Shown piece by piece: positions 52,090-61,217 of a DNA stretch of 64,000 bases (position 1 is its first letter; each line of letters begins with the position of its first letter). The stretch is from positions 1,697,501 to 1,761,500 of the forward strand of contig NZ_BPIM01000001.1 in assembly GCF_026004115.1 (NCBI RefSeq), read 5' to 3'. Origin of the DNA: Meiothermus sp. Lineage in GTDB: Bacteria > Deinococcota > Deinococci > Deinococcales > Thermaceae. The position numbers were made by a program, and so were the translations under genes. The notes under the pieces are model-generated. The model made no database searches. It was not told where the DNA came from and worked only from the letters and a program-made list of their open reading frames with translations.

Positions 52090-53022
52090 TCAGCTTTTGT
52101 AGCGCCCAATGCGCTCTACCAGTAGATCGTAGAACCCCTCGACATCGATCTCGAGGCCCACTTCGCAGTTGGGCTGCTTGCCGGTTACGCGCCAGTAGTC
52201 GCAGACCGTGCGGCCGTAGGCCAGCCCCTCGTTGGCCTCGATTTCCACATTGAACAGGGCAGTTTTGAACAGGTCGGGCCGCAGCAGGAATGCCACCGCG
52301 CAGGCGTCGTGGATGGGGGCCCCGTCCCACTTGTAGCGCTGGATGTGGTGCTCGCGAAAGAACTCGAGCAGCTCCGCCGTAAAAGCCCCTACCCGGGTCC
52401 CCAGGGCGCGGAAACGCTCTACTCGATCCGGGTGGGCCACAGTCTGGTGGGTCAGGTTGAGGCCCATCATCACCAGGGGAACCCCCGCCTCAAACACAAT
52501 CTTGGCCGCGTGGGGGTCACACAGAATGTTGAACTCGGCACTCGGTGACCAGTTGCCGATGTCAATGGAGCCACCCATCAGCACAATTTCTTGAATCTGT
52601 GGAACGATTCGGGGCTCCAGGCGCATGGCCAGGGCAATGTTGGTCAGGGCCCCTACCGGGACCAGGGTGACCTGACCGGGGTATTTGAGCACCTGCTCGA
52701 TGATGAAATGGACGGCATGCTGGGGCTCGGCCTGGCCGGTGGGGATGGGCAGGTGCGGGCCTTCAAGCCCCGAGACCCCGTGGACGGCCTCAGCGCTGAT
52801 GCGGCCCCGCACCAGGGGGCGGTCGGTGCCGGCATAGATGGGCACACTGCTGCCCAACACCTCCCGCACCACCAGGGCGTTGCGGGTGGTGCGCTCGAGG
52901 CTCACATTGCCATAGACGGTGGTGATGCCCAGTACTTCCAGTTCCTCGCTGGCCAGGGCCAGCATGATGGCGATGGCGTCGTCGTGTCCGGGGTCGCAGT
53001 CGAGGATGATTTTGCGTGGCAC
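52090..53022 (-). CDS. ribonucleoside hydrolase (inosine-uridine preferring type)
   Basis: 310 residues, GTG start. The nucleoside hydrolase signature DCDPGHDDAIAIM is at residues 8-20, giving the Ca2+-binding aspartates; other motifs are TTVYGNVSLERTTRNAL, VALVPVGALTNIALAM-like, MGGSIDIGNWSPSAEFN and WDGAPIHDACAVA with the C-terminal Asp. It splits nucleosides into base and ribose. The ribokinase gene lies 134 bases downstream, forming a nucleoside salvage pair; both have the same TAAGCT box. Confidence 0.94.
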   Translation of the reverse strand: MPRKIILDCDPGHDDAIAIMLALASEELEVLGITTVYGNVSLERTTRNALVVREVLGSSVPIYAGTDRPLVRGRISAEAVHGVSGLEGPHLPIPTGQAEPQHAVHFIIEQVLKYPGQVTLVPVGALTNIALAMRLEPRIVPQIQEIVLMGGSIDIGNWSPSAEFNILCDPHAAKIVFEAGVPLVMMGLNLTHQTVAHPDRVERFRALGTRVGAFTAELLEFFREHHIQRYKWDGAPIHDACAVAFLLRPDLFKTALFNVEIEANEGLAYGRTVCDYWRVTGKQPNCEVGLEIDVEGFYDLLVERIGRYKS

Positions 53023-53029
53023 GAATCAC

Positions 53030-53035
53030 AGCTTA
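53030..53035 (-). promoter_or_regulatory. -10 hexamer of the nucleoside hydrolase gene
   Basis: Minus-strand TAAGCT ends seven bases before the GTG at 53022. Confidence 0.4.
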
Positions 53036-53087
53036 TCGTAAAAAATCCGCTGTGCAGAAATAGTAGGCTTTCTTATGGCATAAAGCG

Positions 53088-53093
53088 TACAAT
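53088..53093 (+). promoter_or_regulatory. -10 hexamer of the lipoprotein hydrolase gene
   Basis: TACAAT ends six bases before the ATG at 53100, leaderless-type. Confidence 0.5.
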
Positions 53094-53099
53094 CACTCC

Positions 53100-54116
53100 A
53101 TGCACAAATGGATTGGCCCGATGGTGCTGGTGTGGGGCCTGGTGGGTTGCACCCCACCCTCCCCGGTGAGCCCCAACCACTGGGAATCGGTGCAAACCCT
53201 CTATCAAGATGTATTTTTGCTGCGGGAGAAAGTTTCCTACCGCAGCGGTGACCTCAGAATTTTTGGTCAGATTTGTCGTCCCAACCGCCAGGGACGGTTT
53301 CCCATTGTGCTCTGGAACCACGGCGGCTTTGCGGGCCTCCAGGTAGGCGATGAGAATCTTTGTCAGAACCTGGCTTTCTTGGGGTATGTGGTTTTGATGT
53401 CTTCCTATCGTGGCGAGGATGGTTCCGAGGGTAACATTGAGGTCTGCCAGGGGGAGGTGGACGATGCGCTAGAGATGCTAGCCATTGGGCGCACCATGCC
53501 CTACGCCAACCCGAACCGGGTGGCGGTGGCTGGGGGTTCGCACGGGGGATGTATCAGCTTGCGTGCGGTGCAGAAAGGCGCACCGGCCCAGGTTCTGATT
53601 GACCTTTTTGGCCCCACCGATTGGGTCGCGGAGTACCAGCAGCTCGAGCAGCTTGCAGCCTCCGGCGACGCCACCAGGAAACAGGCGGGCCAAACCCTGC
53701 TGGCCTTGCTGAACTCTGCGCTGGGTGGAACCCCCGGCCAGACCCTGCAAAACTACAAGGTGCGCTCACCCATAGAATATGCTGCCAATTTGAGCAACTG
53801 GCCCGGTTCAATGCTGGTGGTGCACGGAGCCCTGGACTGGCTGGTTTTACCGAATCAGTCGTGTAATCTGGCCAGGACGGTAGGTCAGTTTACCAGCTTC
53901 CGCATTCAGGCCAACAATACCACCTCCACCACTCCACCGACCGGTTGTGAGGCGGCAGGCCTGACCTGGGCCGGGGGTGAGATACCCAGGGGCAACTGGG
54001 GCGGGAAGCGCTATCTGCTGGTCTACGACAACTTTGGTCATGGCGATGGCGAGCAGAGCAACCTGGCCCTACTGGATGCGCTCAACTATCTGGGCAACAA
54101 ATTTCCTGCCAACTGA
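53100..54116 (+). CDS. alpha/beta hydrolase lipoprotein (dipeptidyl-peptidase/esterase type)
   Basis: 338 residues. Signal peptide with lipobox LVGC (Cys17), so a membrane-anchored envelope protein. Nucleophile motif VAGGSHGGCIS, preceded by VLWNHGGFAGLQ and YVVLMSSYRGEDGSEG; Asp in GALDWLV-like and His in NFGHGDGE. Closest in look to S9-type or acetyl-esterase hydrolases. Substrate unknown. Encoded alone between the nucleoside hydrolase gene (divergent) and a small unknown gene. Confidence 0.85.
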   Translation: MHKWIGPMVLVWGLVGCTPPSPVSPNHWESVQTLYQDVFLLREKVSYRSGDLRIFGQICRPNRQGRFPIVLWNHGGFAGLQVGDENLCQNLAFLGYVVLMSSYRGEDGSEGNIEVCQGEVDDALEMLAIGRTMPYANPNRVAVAGGSHGGCISLRAVQKGAPAQVLIDLFGPTDWVAEYQQLEQLAASGDATRKQAGQTLLALLNSALGGTPGQTLQNYKVRSPIEYAANLSNWPGSMLVVHGALDWLVLPNQSCNLARTVGQFTSFRIQANNTTSTTPPTGCEAAGLTWAGGEIPRGNWGGKRYLLVYDNFGHGDGEQSNLALLDALNYLGNKFPAN

Positions 54117-54157
54117 GCAGCGGGTGTCCGAGAGATGCCGGGCGGTGTGCAGTACGG

Positions 54158-54163
54158 TACAAT
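54158..54163 (+). promoter_or_regulatory. -10 hexamer of the 87-residue protein gene
   Basis: TACAAT ends six bases before the ATG at 54170. Confidence 0.5.
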
Positions 54164-54169
54164 CGCCTT

Positions 54170-54433
54170 ATGCTCGAGGTCAAGGAAGCGGTCAAGATTG
54201 CCACTGAATACATCCAGACGCTATTTAGCGAACGCCAGATTCCCGAACTGCGGCTCGAGGAGGTCGAACTCTCGTCCGACAATCAGTTCTGGGAGGTGAC
54301 CCTTTCCTTTGTGGTGCGCGAACCCACCGCCTACTTGAGCCTGGGCGATGCGGCCCGCACCCGCGAGTACAAGATTTTTCGCATCAACGCCGAAACGGGG
54401 CAGGTACAGAGCATGAAGATTCGCAAAGTTTAG
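54170..54433 (+). CDS. small unknown protein, PepSY-like
   Basis: 87 residues without a signal peptide. Pattern helix (VKEAVKIATEYIQTLF), then alternating strands (LRLEEVELS, FWEVTLSFVV, YKIFRINAETGQVQSMKIRK) like the small PepSY/DUF fold that binds peptides or proteins. Not a clear family match. Leaderless promoter and normal codon use support it as a real gene. Confidence 0.75.
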   Translation: MLEVKEAVKIATEYIQTLFSERQIPELRLEEVELSSDNQFWEVTLSFVVREPTAYLSLGDAARTREYKIFRINAETGQVQSMKIRKV

Positions 54434-54651
54434 GGTAGTGCTGCAAAAGAATGACGAAGTCTTGTGGGCGCAAGTTCTACGCAAAGTGGTTGCCATGAAT
54501 ACCCGGTACAGCAGGGTTTGCTGGGCCGGGTGCATTGCGCCTCACATGGTGAGGTGCAATAGCAGGAAACGCGATCAGGACTGGCTTTTTACAATTTCCC
54601 GGGCGGGGTCGCGCCTCTTTTTTTAGAGGCAAAAAAATTGTGAAACTACGA

Positions 54652-54657
54652 TAGACT
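54652..54657 (+). promoter_or_regulatory. -10 hexamer of alr
   Basis: TAGACT ends six bases before the ATG at 54664. Confidence 0.45.
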
Positions 54658-54663
54658 TTGGGC

Positions 54664-55776
54664 ATGCGCCCTGCTTGGCTGGAAGTGAACTTCGATGTCC
54701 TGGCCCACAATTTCAACCTTCTGCGCACTACCGCAGGCCATGTGCAGGTGGTCGGAATCGTCAAGGCCAACGCCTATGGCCACGGGGCAGTGGAGGTGGG
54801 TAAGGAATTGTTGCGCCTGGGGGCCTGGGGGCTGGCCGTAGCCACGACCCAGGAAGCCCGCGAACTGCGCCGAGCGGGTATCAAAGCCCGCATCCTGCTC
54901 ATGGGGAGCCTGCACCCTCAGCAGGCTTCAGAAGTGCTCGAGCTGGATCTAATCCCCTCCATTTCCACCCTCGAGAGTGCCGAGGCCCTCAATGCACTGG
55001 GTAAGGCAGTGGCGGTACACCTCGAGTTCGATACCGGCATGGGTCGGGTCGGTTTCCAGCCCGAGGAAGCGCCCCTGATCAAGGAACACTTTGCCCGTTA
55101 CGAAAACCTGCTCATCCAGGGCATCTACTCTCATTTTGCCGACGCTGAAGAGGACGAACCCTGGACAAGGGAGCAGATTGCCCGGTTTCAGCAGGTGCAG
55201 CAGGTCTTTGGACCGGGCTACTTCTATCATCTGTGCAACACCGCCGGTACCGTCAACTACGGCGAGTATGGCCTGAGCGCGGTGCGCCCTGGCATCGGCC
55301 TGTACGGTCTGCTGCCCAACCTGGGTCTGCGGCCCATAGCCCGCCTGCTGGCCAAACCCACCCAGGTCAAAGAGCTTCCCCCTGGGCGCAGAATCGGCTA
55401 CGGCGGCCTTTACACCACCCAGGGCCGCGAGTGGATTGCCACATTGCCGGTGGGGTATGCCGATGGCATGCCGCGCCTGGTTTTCAACCGGGCTACCGTT
55501 CGCTATTTCTCGGGTTCTGAAGCGCAGCACCCGGAGCCCTGCATCTGTCCGGTGGTGGGGCGGGTCTCGATGGATCAGATCACCGTCCGCGTCCCTGCGC
55601 CGGTGGGGCTCGATCAGGTGTTCGAAGTGGCCACCCCCGACTTTAGCCCTACCAGCAGCCTGTGGGGCTGGGCCGAGCTCACCGGCACGGTGAGCTACGA
55701 GCCAGCGGTGCGGCTCTCGCCTCGGTTGCCCAGGGTATATTTGCGCGACGGGGTTGAGGTCGCGCGGGTAGAGTAG
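54664..55776 (+). CDS. alr: alanine racemase
   Basis: 370 residues from ATG at 54664. PLP-dependent barrel with the Schiff-base Lys34 in VGIVKANAYGHGAVEV and the C-terminal catalytic Tyr in RIGYGGLYTT. Other marks: VHLEFDTGMGRVGF, YSHFADAEEDEPW, RPGIGLYGL and VGRVSMDQITV. It supplies D-alanine for peptidoglycan. Length is normal; the promoter is leaderless-type. No operon partner except the small protein that follows 73 bases on. Confidence 0.95.
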   Translation: MRPAWLEVNFDVLAHNFNLLRTTAGHVQVVGIVKANAYGHGAVEVGKELLRLGAWGLAVATTQEARELRRAGIKARILLMGSLHPQQASEVLELDLIPSISTLESAEALNALGKAVAVHLEFDTGMGRVGFQPEEAPLIKEHFARYENLLIQGIYSHFADAEEDEPWTREQIARFQQVQQVFGPGYFYHLCNTAGTVNYGEYGLSAVRPGIGLYGLLPNLGLRPIARLLAKPTQVKELPPGRRIGYGGLYTTQGREWIATLPVGYADGMPRLVFNRATVRYFSGSEAQHPEPCICPVVGRVSMDQITVRVPAPVGLDQVFEVATPDFSPTSSLWGWAELTGTVSYEPAVRLSPRLPRVYLRDGVEVARVE

Positions 55777-55849
55777 AGGTTTTTTGAAGGGCTGAGGGAA
55801 ACCACTTTTGCTTTTTGATGCTGCGACGAAAATCAGATATGTGGTTGCG

Positions 55850-56170
55850 ATGAAAGCCATCAAACTGTTTCAGGGGTATCTGTGGCACCCCAAAGACCTG
55901 GCCTTCGACCCCCGCGAGGCCCTGCCCCGCCAACTAGGAGAGGTACACGTGCTCGTGGACAAAGTGCGAGCCCCCATGACCTTTTTCGAGGATGGCACCC
56001 CCACCGAGACCCAGCAGTTCTACCAGGTGACGCTGCTGGTGCGAACCGAGCAGGAGCCCGCTGCGCTGAAACCCCTGGCCGAGTCCGTGAGCCGGGAGCT
56101 TAATCCGTACCTCGAGGCCACCCCTCAAACGGTGGGCTGGCAACTGCTGGAGGATTTGCGGCAGATTTGA
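55850..56170 (+). CDS. small unknown cytosolic protein
   Basis: 106 residues from ATG at 55850 (MKAIKLFQGYLWHPKDLAFD). Features: a strand-rich start, LVDKVRAPMTFFEDGTPTE and VTLLVRTEQEPAALKP. No signal peptide, no cysteine. I do not recognise the family. It follows alr on the same strand and may be co-transcribed. Confidence 0.7.
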   Translation: MKAIKLFQGYLWHPKDLAFDPREALPRQLGEVHVLVDKVRAPMTFFEDGTPTETQQFYQVTLLVRTEQEPAALKPLAESVSRELNPYLEATPQTVGWQLLEDLRQI

Positions 56171-56381
56171 TGCGGGGTACGCCATGCCCGGTCAAGCAGT
56201 TAGTAATCGTTATTCTCATCAGCTTCCCTCGACCCCTTTCTCTTCCGAGGCGCAGGCCGTGCGACGCGGAATCTAGTATGACAAAAGGATCGTGAATGCG
56301 GGGTACTGGTGGTGCATCAGATTCCCCACTCCGCCGCGCTGCGTTCGGAACATGGTCTTGTGATCCTGCCCCAATTGAGTA

Positions 56382-56656
56382 ATACCGGATTCAAAAAGAT
56401 AATCATCCAAACCAAAGATCCCCCATTAGGCTATCTTTTTGAATCCTAGAGCACACCCCTCCCGAACGGTCTGCGAAGAAAGCGTCTGCCTTCCAAGGGG
56501 CGGTATCGCCCTCCGCTACGCGGATAACTTCCAAGGGGCGGTATCGCCCTCCGCTACGCGGATAACTTCCAAGGGGCGGTATCGCCCTCCGCTACGCGGA
56601 TAACTTCGGCCCGGTTAGTTCGCCGCCATCCGGCGCCGAACTAACCGAATCTGGTG
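56382..56656 (+). repeat. MITE-like element, copy C (three 38-bp modules)
   Basis: Same ends and hairpins as copy A but 275 bp. After the first hairpin it has a stretch not found in A, then three tandem 38-bp modules at 56491-56528, 56529-56566 and 56567-56604, identical to each other and to the single module in copy A. The right hairpin (GTTCGCCGCC/GGCGCCGAAC) and end GAATCTGGTGT follow. Confidence 0.85.
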
Positions 56657-57004
56657 TGAAGCGAGTTTTCAGAGATTTCGCTTTCATCAAGCCGATTTGC
56701 TGAGAACAGCCTGCCAAAGGCCACATCATCCATGACAAGGAATTCATCGCAGAGGCTACTGGCCACGACTTGGTAGCAGCCCGCATCGCGGCACAGAACA
56801 ATCGGCAACTTTACTCTGGGCGATGCTAACTAAAAACATTGAGCATGGTTAATCACCCAAAACTACCACTTGAACATTTATGCACTTACATTTTGTGGTT
56901 ATGCAGGCACCAACCTCTAAACAAATCATGATAATGCGGTCTTTGAGTCTGATTTTGCGCACAATTTGCTCAAATAAACAGGTCGGGTGCAATAAAAAAC
57001 AAGC

Positions 57005-57033
57005 TTGACCGCTTATGCTTAGATTTGTATCCT
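57005..57033 (+). promoter_or_regulatory. promoter of argG
   Basis: TTGACC (57005-57010), 17-base gap, TATCCT (57028-57033). A leader of about 95 bases follows, with AGAGGTGA before the ATG. ATTCAGTAT just downstream vaguely recalls half an arginine box but is not convincing. Confidence 0.6.
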
Positions 57034-57133
57034 TATTCAGTATGTTTGCGGCAAGTTACCGGTTGTACCACAGGAGATTTGGCGGTACTGTATGGCTTTG
57101 TGTGGGCTTTGTTCCCAACCCAGAGGTGAATGA

Positions 57134-58327
57134 ATGAAAATCGTACTCGCGTACTCCGGCGGTCTGGACACCAGCATCATCTTGAAATGGCTTATCGAAA
57201 ACTACAACGCTGAGGTCATCACCTTTACCGCCGATATTGGCCAGGGTGAGGAGGTTGAGGAGGCCCGGGTCAAGGCCCTCCAGACCGGCGCCAGCAAGGC
57301 CTATGCCCTGGATTTGCGCGAAGAGTTCGTGCGCGATTTTGTCTACCCCATGCTGCGCTCGGGCGCGCTCTACGAGGGCTACTACCTGCTGGGCACCTCC
57401 ATCGCCCGGCCCCTAATCGCCAAGCACCTGGTGCGCATTGCCCAGGAAGAGGGGGCCGAGGCCATCTCGCACGGGGCGACCGGCAAAGGCAACGACCAGG
57501 TGCGTTTCGAGCTTACGGCCTACGCGCTCAAGCCCGACATCAAGGTGATTGCCCCCTGGCGTGAGTGGAACCTGGTGAGCCGTCCCCAAATGATGGAGTA
57601 TGCAGCCATACACGGGATTCCGGTGCCCACCACCCTCGAGAAGCCCTACAGCGTGGACTCCAACCTGCTGCACAACTCCTTCGAGGGCGGGGTGCTGGAA
57701 GACCCCTGGGCCGAACCTCCCGCCGGAATGTTTCGCCTGACCCAGGATCCCTGGGACGCCCCCGACCAGCCCGAGCTGGTGGAAATTCAGGTCGAAAGCG
57801 GCGATGTGGTGGCCGTGAACGGTGAGCGGCTTTCCCCCGCCGGCCTGTTGGCCAGGCTCAACGAAATTGGCGGACGGCACGGCATCGGACGGGTGGATCT
57901 AGTAGAAAACCGCTTTGTGGGTATGAAGTCGCGGGGCGTTTACGAAACCCCCGGCGGCACCCTGATGTACCACGCCCGGCGGGCCGTGGAAAGCCTCAGC
58001 CTCGACCGCGAGGTGATGCACCAGCGCGACCAGCTGGGGGTCAAGTACGCCGAGCTGGTGTACAACGGCTTCTGGTTTGCCCCCGAACGCGAGGCCCTGC
58101 AAGCCTACATGGACCATGTGGCCAAGACCGTCACCGGCACGGTGCGCTTCAAGCTGTATAAGGGCAATATTATCCTGGCCGGGCGCAAGTCGCCGCTCTC
58201 GCTTTACGATAAGAGCCTGGTCTCCTTCGATGAAAAAGGTGGCTATAACCAGGCCGATGCCGACGGCTTCATCAAGCTCAACTCGCTCAGGCTGCGGGTA
58301 CGGGCCAAGGCCCAGCCGAAGGACTAG
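57134..58327 (+). CDS. argG: argininosuccinate synthase
   Basis: 397 residues. Starts [20 protein letters not shown] with the PP-loop ATP site SGGLDTS. Other blocks: [63 protein letters not shown]. Joins citrulline and aspartate in arginine synthesis. First gene of the arginine cluster with a GNAT gene, argH and an argA-like gene on the same strand; a 95-base leader suggests possible control. Confidence 0.97.
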   Translation: MKIVLAYSGGLDTSIILKWLIENYNAEVITFTADIGQGEEVEEARVKALQTGASKAYALDLREEFVRDFVYPMLRSGALYEGYYLLGTSIARPLIAKHLVRIAQEEGAEAISHGATGKGNDQVRFELTAYALKPDIKVIAPWREWNLVSRPQMMEYAAIHGIPVPTTLEKPYSVDSNLLHNSFEGGVLEDPWAEPPAGMFRLTQDPWDAPDQPELVEIQVESGDVVAVNGERLSPAGLLARLNEIGGRHGIGRVDLVENRFVGMKSRGVYETPGGTLMYHARRAVESLSLDREVMHQRDQLGVKYAELVYNGFWFAPEREALQAYMDHVAKTVTGTVRFKLYKGNIILAGRKSPLSLYDKSLVSFDEKGGYNQADADGFIKLNSLRLRVRAKAQPKD

Positions 58328-58399
58328 TCGAGGCTCAGGTGTCGAGGGTCGAGGGACAGCCGTTGTTACCAGGGTTTTGTGGCCCAGGTGGGGTTTGCC

Positions 58400-58906
58400 A
58401 TGCAGGCTGAATCAACCCAGGTGCAGATTCGCCTCGCTACCCCCGCCGACGCGGAGGTCGTGGCCCATCTGGTGCGCCGGGCCTGGGCCGACCGGGTGGC
58501 CCCGGACTCCTCAGGCCACCAGGAAACGGCTGAACGGGTGCAGGCCGACCTCGAGCGCGGCTACGCCTGGGTGGCCCTCAGTGGCACAGAAGTGGTGGGT
58601 ACGGTACGTCTGGTGCGCCACCCCGACCCCAGAGAGCGCGGGGTTTGGGAGGTCAGGAAACTCGGGGTGTTGCCCGAGTACCGCAAGCAGGGGGTGGCCC
58701 ACCGGCTGATGGAGGTGCTGGCCCGCCGGGCCTTCGAGGTGCGGGCTAGGGAACTGCGCCTGGCCGTGCGGCACGACCAGCCCAAGCTGCTCAAGTGGTA
58801 CACCCAGTTTGGCTTTGTGTACGACCCCGGCCTGCGCTACAGCACGCCCAACCCCAATACCCCGCCGCCTTTTGTGATGGTGCGGAGGCTCGAGGTGCTC
58901 TCATGA
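58400..58906 (+). CDS. GNAT-family N-acetyltransferase
   Basis: 168 residues from ATG at 58400 (AGGTGGGG upstream); a GTG at 58379 is possible. Acetyl-CoA site around LGVLPEYRKQGVAHRLMEVL (Q/R-x-x-G-x-A) and later WYTQFGFVYDP. Between argG and argH, so it may act in amino-acid metabolism, though substrates of this family cannot be guessed from sequence alone. Confidence 0.85.
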   Translation: MQAESTQVQIRLATPADAEVVAHLVRRAWADRVAPDSSGHQETAERVQADLERGYAWVALSGTEVVGTVRLVRHPDPRERGVWEVRKLGVLPEYRKQGVAHRLMEVLARRAFEVRARELRLAVRHDQPKLLKWYTQFGFVYDPGLRYSTPNPNTPPPFVMVRRLEVLS

Positions 58907-59073
58907 GTTGCTGTAGCATCCCGTCCCTGGTTTGCAGGTCGCGGGCTGAAGATGAAGGTGGTTGCGGTGCAGAATGGTAGGTCTTTCGAGCCTTGCGTTG
59001 TGCGTCTGGTACGTCGGGCTGTGACTATCGGCAATAGGCCATCCACCATCGGCTGTCGCTTAGGGAGGAATAC

Positions 59074-60468
59074 TTGAGCCAGGATACCCAAAAAACCTGG
59101 GGGGGCCGCTTCAGCGAGGCCCCCAGCCGGATCGCGCAGGAGTTCAACGCCTCCTGGAGCTTCGATAAGCGCCTGGCCCTGGTGGATATCCAGGGCTCGC
59201 TGGCCCATGCAGCTATGCTGGCGCGGCAGGGCATCCTTTCTGGCGAGGAAGAGGCCCAGATACGCCAGGGTCTTTTGGCGGTGCGGCAAGAAATTCTAGA
59301 CGGCACTTTTCAGTGGCGTGAGGAACTGGAAGACGTGCACATGAACGTTGAGGCGCGCCTCACGGAACTGGTAGGCCCGGTGGGGGGCAAGCTGCATACC
59401 GCCCGCAGCCGCAACGACCAGGTAGCCACCGACCTGCGCCTGTGGGTTCGAGGGGAACTGCAGGGCATGCTGGCCGACCTGAAGGCCTTGCGAAAGGTGC
59501 TGGTGCAGGAGGCTGAAAAGTACCTCGAGCCCCCCCTCATCCTGCCCGGCTATACCCACCTGCAACGGGCCATGCCGGTGCTTTTGTCGCACTGGTTTTT
59601 GGCCTATTGCGAGATGCTTACGCGCGACGCCGGGCGTATTCAGGACGCTTTGAACCGCCTAAACGAATCCCCCCTGGGCGCGGCGGCCCTGGCCGGCACG
59701 GGCTTTCCCATCGACCGGCACCAGACGGCTAAAGCGCTGGGCTTCGCCCGCCCCATGCGCAACTCCATGGATGCGGTGGGCTCGCGCGACTTTGTGCTCG
59801 AGGTGCTGGCAGCCCTGGCTATCGCTCAGATTACCCTCTCACGCCTGGCCGAAGAGATTATCCTTTACACCACCTTCGAGTTTGGCTTTGCCACTTTGCC
59901 CGACGCCTTCTCTACCGGAAGCTCCATCATGCCGCAGAAGAAAAACGCCGACCACGCCGAGCTCATCCGGGGCAAGGCGGGCCGGGTGCTGGGCAGCTTC
60001 GTCACCCTGGCTACCCTGACCAAGGGCCTGCCCCTAACCTATAACAAAGACCTGCAGGAGGACAAAGAGCCCCTCTTCGACGCGGTGGATACCTACCGGG
60101 CCTCGGTCAAGCTCCTGGCGGCCATGCTGCCGGGCCTCAAATGGAACCCCGAGGCTATGGCCAGGGCCGCCGAGTCGGGCTTCTCGCTGGCCACCGAGCT
60201 GGCCGACTACCTGGCCGAACGCGGGGTGCCCTTCCGGGAGGCCCATCATGTGGTGGGGCGTATCGTGCGCCACTGCGCCGAGGGCGGCAAGGAACTGCGC
60301 GACCTGAGCCTGGCTGAACTCCGGGGCTTCCACCCCTTGTTTGATGAGGAGGCCCTGGCCCTGACCCGCCTCGAGACCGCCATCCACCGACGACGAAGCT
60401 ACGGCGGCACCGCCCCCGAGGCGGTGCGGGAAGCCTTGAAAGTGCTGAAGCTCGAGGTCGAGGTGTGA
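59074..60468 (+). CDS. argH: argininosuccinate lyase
   Basis: 464 residues, TTG start with GGGAGG seven bases ahead. Begins [20 protein letters not shown]; signature [20 protein letters not shown] for the fumarase/aspartase superfamily loop; [17 protein letters not shown] and [20 protein letters not shown]. Splits argininosuccinate into arginine and fumarate. Followed 62 bases later by an N-acetylglutamate synthase-like gene. Confidence 0.97.
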   Translation: MSQDTQKTWGGRFSEAPSRIAQEFNASWSFDKRLALVDIQGSLAHAAMLARQGILSGEEEAQIRQGLLAVRQEILDGTFQWREELEDVHMNVEARLTELVGPVGGKLHTARSRNDQVATDLRLWVRGELQGMLADLKALRKVLVQEAEKYLEPPLILPGYTHLQRAMPVLLSHWFLAYCEMLTRDAGRIQDALNRLNESPLGAAALAGTGFPIDRHQTAKALGFARPMRNSMDAVGSRDFVLEVLAALAIAQITLSRLAEEIILYTTFEFGFATLPDAFSTGSSIMPQKKNADHAELIRGKAGRVLGSFVTLATLTKGLPLTYNKDLQEDKEPLFDAVDTYRASVKLLAAMLPGLKWNPEAMARAAESGFSLATELADYLAERGVPFREAHHVVGRIVRHCAEGGKELRDLSLAELRGFHPLFDEEALALTRLETAIHRRRSYGGTAPEAVREALKVLKLEVEV

Positions 60469-60530
60469 GGCTGGGTTCGAGTAACATCGCCATTACCCCT
60501 GTGTGGGGTAGGGCAGGCTGAGGGGGGCAT

Positions 60531-61079
60531 GTGAGTAACCTGATTGAGATTGGCACCACCGTTTTGCCCAGGGTGCGCTGGGATGCCAACGTAGAGCTTC
60601 GCAAGGCCCGTATGAAGGATGTAGACCCCATCTACACCCTCATCAAATACTGGGCCGAACGGGGCCTGATGCTGGTGCGCAGCCACAACCACCTGTATGA
60701 GAACCTGCGCGACTTTTTCGTGTTGGAAGACGAAGATGGGCATATTGTGGGCAGCGGTGCTTTGCACATCCTGTGGCACGATATTGCCGAGGTGCGGGGC
60801 CTGGCCATCCACCCCGAACGCCAGGGGCAGGGTTTGGGCCGCTGGATTGCCCTGGCAGCAGAGCGCGAAGCCAAGGACCTGGGCATCCCCCAGATTTTCG
60901 CCTGGACGCTCCAGGTTAGGTTCTTCACCAGCCTGGGCTATCAGGTCACCACCCGCGAAGCCCTGCCGCCCAAAGTTTTTGCCGAATGCAGCGCCTGCCC
61001 CTTTTACGACAACTGCCGCGAAATTGGCGTAACCAAGGTGCTGGATGTAGAAAACGCCTATAAAAAGAGCATGACCTAG
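60531..61079 (+). CDS. argA: short N-acetylglutamate synthase (ArgA GNAT type)
   Basis: 182 residues, GTG start. Consists only of the acetyltransferase domain of ArgA: LRKARMKDVDPIYTLIKYWA, EVRGLAIHPERQGQGLGRWI for acetyl-CoA, and the C-terminal cysteine cluster CSACPFYDNCRE after LPPKVFAEC, which matches the LPxKxxxxCxxC tail of this group. It lacks the amino-acid kinase domain. It would start arginine synthesis by acetylating glutamate. The same domain is fused to argH in some bacteria, and here sits right next to argH. Confidence 0.85.
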   Translation: MSNLIEIGTTVLPRVRWDANVELRKARMKDVDPIYTLIKYWAERGLMLVRSHNHLYENLRDFFVLEDEDGHIVGSGALHILWHDIAEVRGLAIHPERQGQGLGRWIALAAEREAKDLGIPQIFAWTLQVRFFTSLGYQVTTREALPPKVFAECSACPFYDNCREIGVTKVLDVENAYKKSMT

Positions 61080-61217
61080 CGTTTCAAGCTCCGTAATGAA
61101 TGCCGGGGGATGAGCAAATAACCCCAGCAAGAACCGCCGGGTAACAACGAGAACCCTGAGCTGTATAGAAATGCGAAAAACGTGTAAATTGTTTCTTTAG
61201 GAAGCGAGGCTTAGGGC

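Larger units (their letters stand above)
56171..57133. other. long intergenic region between the 106-residue gene and argG
   Basis: About 960 bases. Left 210 bases: nothing recognised. Then MITE-like copy C (56382-56656). From about 56640 to 56828, on the minus strand, a frame without its own start reads LASPRVKLPIVLCRDAGCYQ and then VVASSLCDEFLVMDDVAFG; this may be a gene relic cut by the MITE, family not identified. 56830-57000 is AT-rich with no gene. The argG promoter and leader close the region. Confidence 0.5.

Noticed and set aside
54613-54630. GCCTCT/AGAGGC hairpin before alr as a terminator.
   Set aside because: On the plus strand it is followed by A, not T, residues, and no minus-strand gene ends there.
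57034-57133. Arginine-repressor box or leader peptide ahead of argG.
   Set aside because: Only a weak half-site resemblance (ATTCA) and no arginine-rich open frame.
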